Made by a program: the position numbers and the translations under genes. Below the pieces are notes generated by a model. It saw only the letters and a program-made list of their open reading frames with translations. It searched no databases and was not told the DNA's origin. From Deinandra increscens subsp. villosa (taxonomy: Eukaryota > Streptophyta > Magnoliopsida > Asterales > Asteraceae), in the NCBI GenBank assembly GCA_039602395.1, contig JBCNJP010000006.1:68390509-68454508 (forward strand): a stretch of 64,000 nt of DNA, read 5' to 3'. Below are positions 57,831 to 64,000 of this stretch, one piece after another; the stretch's first letter is position 1; each line of letters opens with the position of its first letter.

Positions 57831-58846
57831 AACGAACCGAAATTTCATGAAATGTTCGTGAAATCGTTTGGGCGGGAGTTCGTTTGTGTTCGTTCGTTTA
57901 CTAAATGGACAAACACAAACAAAAAATCTTGTTCGTCTAGCTTAACAAACGAAAACGAAAAAAAGTCCACGTTCGTTCAAATGTGTTCGTGAACGTTCGG
58001 TAAGTGTGTTCATAAACGTTCGTTTGTATACGTTCGTTTGTGTTTGTTTGTACAATCCGTTTGTGTTTGTTTGTTTGTTTGTAATATTGCTACCTTCAAT
58101 AATATTTTTTAATAATAATTATCATTAATTATTAATCTTCCTAATTCCTAAATAGTAAATACTAATAATCCTGTCCTTTCAAAAAAAAATTATTCCTAAT
58201 AATCCTCACATCTACCATCGCAGATTCACAATCAGTTCTCCACTAAATTAGGATTTAATTCTCCACCATTCCACCAACGCCTCCACGAATCTAGTACGGG
58301 CATCCGACTCCACCTCCATTCACCGCTTCCACGCTTTCGGCATCCACAGACCACCGTTTCAACTGCACCTCCAGTCTCCGCCTCACCGGACCGCCCGCCG
58401 CCATCCACTGTGTCGCCAGTCTATAAGTTTACCCAGTCCTCCACCTCCCTTCTACTTGGATGTTGTTATCAAATGGTCAAATGGGTCAATTTGTAGATGT
58501 GAATCTTGATCTTTGGTAAAGTTTATATTCGTTTGGTTTGTTTGTTTCATTTGGTTTGTTTGGTTCGTTTGGTTTGTTTGGTTTGTTTGGTTCGGTTCGT
58601 TTGGTTTGTTTGGTTTGTTTGGTTTGGTTCGGTTCGTTTGGTTTGTTTGGTTCATTTGTCTAGAAATGTAAGAAAATAACAAACAAACACAAATAAACAC
58701 AAACAAAGCTCTCTGGTTAACAAACGGACACAAACAAAAAATATTGTTCGGCTATTTGTTCGTGTTCGTTCGGTTGTCCGATAACAGGTTAACAAACAAA
58801 CACAAACATGTCTTGTTCGTGTTCGTTTGGTTCGTTAACAGCCCTA
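57831..58846. mobile_element. Non-autonomous hAT element with 8-bp TSD
   Basis: The 1016-bp element has ends TAGGGCTGTAAACGAACC and, inward from the right, TAGGGCTGTTAACGAACC. A perfect 8-bp duplication GCTGGGTA flanks it (57823-57830 and 58847-58854). Subterminal GTTCGTTTG words are abundant in both halves. It encodes no transposase. Confidence 0.93.
58525..58665. repeat. TTTGG/TTTGT/TTTGG/TTCG array
   Basis: A low-complexity array inside the hAT element. Its antisense translation gives a Thr/Asn/Gln-rich frame that is not a gene. Confidence 0.9.
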
Positions 58847-58854
58847 GCTGGGTA

Positions 58855-59699
58855 TATGAAACATTTTACGAAAAGTTTACCGAATAGCCTAGGAAATAGA
58901 TAACTTTGTCATCATCTAAAGCTCTAAACGCGTGTCTATATCTCAATTTGGTGATGTTTATGTTAAGTCATTTATGTTAAATTTACAATGATTTCAAAAC
59001 AAATCAACTTGTAGATTAACATTAGTATTATTTTTTTTGTTTAGCTCTTAGGGCATGTGGTATACCTCATGTGATGTTAAAGTTTAATACCGTTATGTCA
59101 GTGATGACTAGACTTTAACACCACATAACACGCATGGGGTATACTCCATGTTATGTGGTGTGGTGTTAAACATTATTTTTTAAAGTTTAACACCGTCATT
59201 GCAATTTATTCCAAAGTGCCTTCAGTGGCTTCTGCAATATATTAGTTTGATTTTCATTTTTGTAAACATCAACCATTCATCTAACGAAATGATTTAGTGA
59301 TTTGGGGAGAGGAAAGGAGCTTCGATTTAGCAATTTGAGTCGTATTGTTGTTTAGGGTTTTGAAGGTCGACGTTATATTTAGACAGGGAAGGAAGGAATT
59401 AAATGATTTTTTTAATTTATAATAAAAGGAATAGGTGATATGGAAATGACATGGAATAAATAATGAAAGAAAAAATACATGTCAGCATGCCACGTCAGCA
59501 TCTAATTAACGGTGTTAATAAAAGTTAACGGCGGGTCCATTAAAAAAACTTGGATGAAAGTTGGGACTGTTGGAAAAAGATTTTCAAATGTGGGATTATT
59601 GTCGGCCAATAGGTAAAAGTTGAGATTATTTAAATCCAATTTTCCTATATTTAAGAGACAATTGCATATTTTCCTATCCAAACTCTATAAGTTACATAT
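58855..59699. other. No gene; palindrome and MULE-like end
   Basis: 59115-59169 is an imperfect palindrome (TTAACACCACATAACA...TTATGTGGTGT) around GGGGTATAC. At 59658-59699 the words CAATTGCATATTTTCC and GTTACATAT resemble the MULE TIR of 17525, so the Gypsy element may sit inside another such MULE. Confidence 0.4.
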
Positions 59700-60063
59700 T
59701 GATGAGGATAGGTCAAGAGCGGACATGTAAGTGCCCCAAAAATGACACTTCCAGAAGATAAGCACCACATGTGGGGGCAAGGTGAAAAGGGATGCAGTTG
59801 CGGATGGTCAAGACGCAAGTGCATCTTTCTAGCTTACGAAGACGCGATTTCGAAGAATAGTATAAATAGTTCATTTGATAACTTCTAACTTTCAACTTTC
59901 AGATCTCAAAATTACACCTTAAACTGTGTGTTTCTGAATATACTTTAATTAGTGTCAAATCAATACAAATCTCTTCATTCCAATTCCTTTTCCATTAATT
60001 AGCTTAATTCGTAGTTGAATCATAGAATTAAACCTACTAGCGATGTGATTTTGTGGTTCATCA
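59700..60063 (+). repeat. Gypsy 5' LTR (364 bp)
   Basis: TGATGAGGATAG...GTTCATCA, followed by AT and the primer site. Clearly related to the solo LTR at 54708 at both ends. Confidence 0.9.
59861..59868 (+). promoter_or_regulatory. Gypsy LTR TATA box
   Basis: TATAAATA about 160 bp into the LTR. The same box occurs in the solo LTR. Confidence 0.6.
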
Positions 60064-60065
60064 AT

Positions 60066-60077
60066 TGGCGCCATCCG
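60066..60077 (+). promoter_or_regulatory. Gypsy primer binding site
   Basis: TGGCGCCATCCG starting 2 nt after the LTR. TGGCGCC is the usual start of the primer site in plant Tat/Athila-type Gypsy elements. Confidence 0.85.
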
Positions 60078-60099
60078 TATTCTCTGGGATTGGTGAACA

Positions 60100-60520
60100 A
60101 TGGAGAAGCATTTGGACGATTCAGCAAAGAAGAAGTCGGTTTTTAAATCAATGAGTTCGGCGAATAATATTTTCAGCTCTGCAGGTTCAGCTGGAAAGTT
60201 CAGTAAGAAGGATTCAATATTTCCAGTGCATGATCAAATGGATGATGATACGCATTCGGATCGAGATGAATTGGATCGGAATGTTGTTCGAGATGATGAT
60301 TTTGATCTATTGAAAGATTTTAGTCGAGATTTCCTGTTGAGAAATGTTGAAGTGTTGAGACAATTACATGATAAAGAGAAACGAGATTTATGGTTGCAGG
60401 ATGTTCGTGCGACACTCAAGTTCACTCCGGAAGAAGATTCTGGAAAAACTGCAGTAAGGAAGAATCTAAAGGAGATTATAGATGATGAGCATACATCTGA
60501 TAAGCATGCAAAAGCATCAG
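60100..60520 (+). CDS. Gypsy gag, first exon
   Basis: The Met at 60100 opens a 140-codon basic/acidic segment (MEKHLDDSAKKKSVFKSMSS ... ATLKFTPEEDSGKTAVRKN). Without splicing the frame stops two codons later. A phase-1 splice at 60520/61137 joins ...AKAS-G to TPDVLVPYVP... in frame. This N-terminal part of gag has no domain I can name. Confidence 0.65.
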
Positions 60521-61136
60521 GTATTTGAAGATCTTTTGAATTTGATTGAATACAAAGCGGAAACTGGAAATCTTTTGAATGATCACTGGACGAATATTTG
60601 AAGATTTAACAAATTTTCTATGAGTTTTGTCGTTCAAATATTTTTTAAATTTCTCCATGGTAGATCTGTATCAATGATTTGCTCAATATGTTGAGTGTTT
60701 ATTTCAAAAAGTAGAAAAAAAAATAGTATGTGTATGAATATACTCATGCATCTAATTATTTGAGGTAAAGTATGTGTGTTTACATATACACATGCATTTA
60801 CCTCGTATATCAAGAAGTGTGCGCACCTACCTATGCACGTACATATGCTTAAAAAAAATAATAAAACGAGTATGTATATAAACGTGTATACATGCATCGG
60901 GTGGAGGGAAGTCCACAGGCATTTGTCAAAACTTCTAAAAAGATCTTCATGATAAAATTATTTCCGAGTAAGTTGAACTTGCATCGGAAGTGTCATTATA
61001 AAAGTTTTCAGAAAAGACTCAATGCATTCATTTCCGAGTAAGCTATGCTTGCATCGGCCGTACAGCGACAATAGGATTTCCTTTCTGGAGGGAAAATATT
61101 GAGAGTCATATTGATATATGGTCCTTGTGTTTTCAG
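60521..61136 (+). other. Probable intron inside gag
   Basis: The donor is CATCAG|GTATTTG and the acceptor TGTGTTTTCAG|GAACACC, giving 616 bp with no coding potential. It contains two imperfect copies of ATTTCCGAGTAAG..GCTTGCATCGG (near 60960 and 61030) and many CATATAC/CATGCAT words. The alternative is an insertion of foreign DNA. Confidence 0.55.
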
Positions 61137-62174
61137 GAACACCGGACGTGCTTGTACCATATGTTCCTGTTTCCATGCAAGAACATTCGAAATTTGAAGA
61201 TTGGATCGCAAATGCCAAATTTCTATCAAAATTGAAGATGCCAACCTCTGTTAAGAAGTATGGTGGATTATCAGTATCCTGATGATCACATTTTTGACTT
61301 CATCACCGCTGGAAGATTGGAGCGTTGGTCAGAAGAAACTTGGTACCATATGCTTGTGCAAACCTTTACCGGATCTGCTAGAATCTGGTTTGATACACTT
61401 CCAAACGCACAAATTAGTAGTTTTGAAGACTTGAGAATCAAATTCTTAAGATAGTTCAGCCAACAACGGAAATGTACTAAGGAAGTGGCGGAAGTACATA
61501 ATATCCGAAGAAGAGGTGATGAAAGTCTTCAAAATTTTGTAATGAGATTTAATAATGAAACTATGAAGATAGCTGGAGCACAAGATCAGTTGCAAATATC
61601 TGGATTCTGCCATGGTGTTCGACATACACACCTTGTTGAAAAATTACATGAAGATTTACCAAAAACAATGGAAGTGCTCATGGATCGTGTGAGAACATAT
61701 GTCAAAGGGAAAAGCGCATCGGGCAATATACAAGGTGGCAACATCTAGAAACCATCTCAAAGAGGGGCTAATACTAAAAATGCAAACGCAAGTGTGTATT
61801 CTGCTCCAACACGGAATCAACTCTGGAAAAGAAATCGATTTCAGCCTTATGACCGAAGAAGGGAAGGAAACTCTGGAGGCTATAAAAAGACTTGGGAACC
61901 CAGAGCTGAGGATTATACATCGCTCACTAAAACCCCAAGTGAGATATTGATCACTGAAAACGTGCAATTCGCAAAGCCACAAAGATCTCAAAATACTTTT
62001 GGGATGGATGTGATCAAATATTGTGACTTTCACAAAGATAGAGGCCATGATACGGATAACTTCCGACACTTGCGAAGTGAAATTAAAAAAGCCATTAAGT
62101 CTGGCAAGTTATCTCATTTGGTAAAACACATTAAAGAAGGACAACCTCCTAAGAAGGTTATTAGTATGATCTGA
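61137..62174 (+). pseudogene. Gypsy gag, capsid and knuckle region
   Basis: After GTPDVLVPYVPVSMQEHSKF there is a frameshift near 61258. From 61260 one frame carries the Retrotrans_gag core (PDDHIFDFITAGRLERWS, FTGSARIWFDTLP, FEDLRIKFLR), then a TAG at 61452 where Gln is expected, then FSQQRKCTKEVAEVHNIRRR and SLQNFVMRFN. A second TAG follows at 61746. The knuckle-like KYCDFHKDRGHDTDNFRHL (about 62019-62075) has Phe where the last Cys should be, and the following SGKLSHLVKHI is typical of Tat gag. It ends at TGA 62172. Confidence 0.85.
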
Positions 62175-62810
62175 AGAAGTTCAAATGTTTGGCGTCGAAA
62201 TGTCAAAACTAAAGTTGAAGAAGAACAATGGACTAGTCGAGAAATTACATTTCCGCCTTTATCCGGAAAAGAATCAAAGGAAGATCCCATGGTGGTTATA
62301 ATTGGCATTTCCGGCTTCTTGGTAAAGCGAACTTACCTTCATACCGGAAGTGCATCTGAAATTATGTACGAATCTTGCTTTAGAAAGATGGGTCCAGAAG
62401 TGTAACAACTGCTAAAACCTCATACTTCCACACTTATAGGCTTTTCAGGGGAGATAGTACATCCAATTGGCGAAATTACTCTCCCGGTGATCTTTGGTGA
62501 TGACAAACTCTTCCGCGAAGAAATGATGACATTCATTGTCGTTGTAACTCCGTCTCCTCATAACGTAATCATCGGAAGGCCTGGAATTAGGGTTTTGGGA
62601 GCCATTGTTTCAACCGCACATGGTATGGTTCGATTTCCAACCCCAAGGGAGATCGCAACTGTGAAAACTGATGTAGATCCACAAATTGCATTGGTTGATG
62701 TACCAAAAACATCAAAAGAAGACCCAGATAAATTCAAGGATACCCTTAATAAAAACAGATGGGTTATTAATGAATGGTTCCCGGATCAAACCATTGAAAT
62801 AGGCTCGTAA
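62175..62810 (+). pseudogene. Gypsy protease, inactive
   Basis: Same frame as gag. The protease motif is YLHTGSASEIMY, with the catalytic Asp of D-T-G changed to His (codon 62340-62342). Downstream are the flap-side and C-terminal blocks ending VIIGRPGIRVLGAIVSTAHG, typical of Tat proteases. TAA at 62403 and TAA at 62808 interrupt it. The enzyme would normally mature the gag-pol polyprotein. Confidence 0.82.
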
Positions 62811-64000
62811 CCGCAAGAGGAGCCAAGAAAGAAACTGTTCTAGTTATTAAAAAATAGTATTGATGTCTTCGCCTGGGAGCCAGCAGATATGACGGGAGTT
62901 CCAAAAAACTTTGCTGAACACAAGCTCAATGTTTATCCAGGAGTAAAACCTATTCAACCAAAGCGGAGAATCTATGACAAAGTTAGAAATGAGGTGGTTA
63001 CAGATAAAGTCGATAAACTTGTGGATGCGGGGATCCTTCGCGAGGTGTTATATCAAACATAGGTCGCGAATCCTGTTTTGGTTAAGAAGCCTGACAACAC
63101 ATGGCGCATGTGTATCGATTTTAAAGACCTCAACAAAGCTTGTCCTAAAGACTGCTATCCACTTCCAGAAATTGATTTTAAAGTGTATTCCTTGGCTGGT
63201 TATCGATGGAAGTGCTTCCTTGACGCTTATAAGGGTTACCATCAAATTGTTATGGCCAAGGAAGATGAAGACAAAACAACCTTCATTACCAATCAAGGAC
63301 TGTTTTGCTATAAAAAGATGCCATTTGGACTCAAAAACGCTGGTGCAACCTACAAAAGACTTATGGACAAAACTTTTCAAGAACAAGTAGGAAGAAATCT
63401 TGAAGCATACGTAGATGATGTTGTAATAAAAAGTTGCCATGAAGAAGATATGTTAAGACATATTGAAGAAACTTTCGGGAACTTGCGAAGAATCAACATG
63501 AAGCTGAATCCCAAAAAATGTTCGTTTGCGATGGAAGAAGGTTAAGTTTTTGGGAGTGTTAGTCAGCAAGGATGGGATTCAAGCACATCCAAGGAAAGTC
63601 AAAGCAGTCATGGAAATGCAGCACCCTACGACCGTTAAAGAAATTCAAACACTAAATGGTAGATTAGTGGCCTTGCATCAATTTTTATCCAGAGTTGTTG
63701 AAAGAGCAACACCGTTCATGAAGGTATTAAAAGAAAGTTTGAAAGGAAAATTTGAGTGGACACCTGAAGCTAATCAAGCCTTTGAAGAACTAAAAGCAGA
63801 CTTGGCTATACTTCCAACCTTGACAGCGCCAAAGGTCGGAGAATCATTAATAATGTACTTGGTTGTTACCGATCATGCGGTAAGTGTTGTACTTCTGGTT
63901 GAAAGAGAGGATAAGCAACTTCCGATTTATTACATCAGCAAAATGCTAAAGGATTACGAAACAAGATATCCAATGATTAAAAAAGTTATTCTAGCGCTTG
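62811..64000 (+). pseudogene. Gypsy reverse transcriptase and RNase H start
   Basis: The frame continues with DVFAWEPADMTGVP, HKLNVYPGVKPIQPKRR, a stop at 63060, WRMCIDFKDLNKACPKDCYP, CFLDAYKGYHQIVMA (first catalytic Asp), MPFGLKNAGATYKRLMD and the intact YVDD box (63408-63419). A one-base insertion near 63540 shifts the frame. The reading then continues as KFLGVLVSKDGIQAHP, LNGRLVALHQFLSR, FEWTPEANQAFEELK and LPIYYISKML, the RT connection and RNase H beginning. The window ends inside RNase H, and integrase is not reached. Confidence 0.9.

Larger units (their letters stand above)
59700..64000 (+). mobile_element. Gypsy (Tat-like) LTR retrotransposon, runs off window
   Basis: The order is 5' LTR, TGGCGCC primer site, gag (with probable intron), protease, RT and RNase H start, the Ty3/Gypsy order for this part. 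RT and gag blocks resemble the Tat lineage. Multiple stops and two frameshifts make it non-autonomous. The 3' end lies outside the window. Confidence 0.9.

Noticed and set aside
58452..58733. Thr/Asn/Gln-rich protein on the minus strand
   Set aside because: Translation of a TTTGG/TTCG low-complexity array inside a hAT MITE.
1..64000. tRNA or rRNA genes, or integrated pararetrovirus
   Set aside because: No convincing cloverleaf or rRNA segment seen; RT sequences fit LINE and Gypsy, with LTRs and tRNA-type primer sites rather than a pararetroviral layout.

Overview
This window looks like a gene-poor, repeat-rich stretch of a flowering-plant nuclear genome. The evidence is AT-rich sequence, one intronless plant-specific gene (GLUTAMINE DUMPER-like) and stacked plant Copia, Gypsy, LINE, hAT, MULE, PIF/Harbinger and Helitron remains. 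The gag, Myb/SANT-like and hAT proteins resemble ones I associate with Asteraceae; that is an impression, not a proof. I recognise a single ordinary host gene, the GDU-like gene at 16396-16863 on the minus strand.

Assembly structure dominates the window. A 500-N gap (37379-37878) separates two contigs. The last ~17 kb before the gap (20405-37378) is repeated after it (37879-54992) at about 99% identity by eye. The match starts at the first base after the gap and ends at the last base before it. This is the signature of two overlapping contig ends, probably two haplotypes, that were never merged. Everything in 37879-54992 is therefore best read as a second allele of 20405-37378.

Layout. 1-3831: Copia-type element on the minus strand (LTR 3307-3831, initiator-Met-type primer site, hairpin-rich leader, gag with zinc knuckle, decayed protease). 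5328-6690: second minus-strand retroelement fragment with its own array of small hairpins. 7639-8571: hAT MITE and Helitron. 8734-9010: Copia gag scrap. 9712-12455: decayed LINE. 12579-13717: TRIM-like mini-retrotransposon. 14350-14894: MULE-type MITE. 16396-16863: GDU-like gene. 17525-18987: MULE with a large hairpin made of two 576-bp arms. 19028-29695: 1.98-kb tandem repeat whose second unit carries a 6.7-kb hAT transposon, itself interrupted by a 2.07-kb solo LTR and a 1.75-kb gene-carrying MULE. 30242-37378: hAT-like, LINE and Copia remains and a cut-off solo LTR. 37879-54992: second copy of that stretch. 54703-56666: PIF/Harbinger-like element with a Myb/SANT-like pseudogene. 56947-57697: G-box-dense tandem repeats. 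57831-58846: hAT MITE. 59700-64000: Gypsy (Tat-like) element running off the window, with a probable intron in gag.

Insertion order can be read directly: the tandem repeat formed first, the hAT entered unit 2 (unit 1 keeps the empty site), and the solo LTR (TSD CTTAA) and MULE (9-bp TSD) then entered the hAT. The most unusual content is the carried gene in that MULE, which encodes a Cys/His knuckle followed by a possible restriction-like endonuclease fold like the C-terminus of R2-type retrotransposons, together with two different hairpin-array leaders and the 576-bp-arm foldback.
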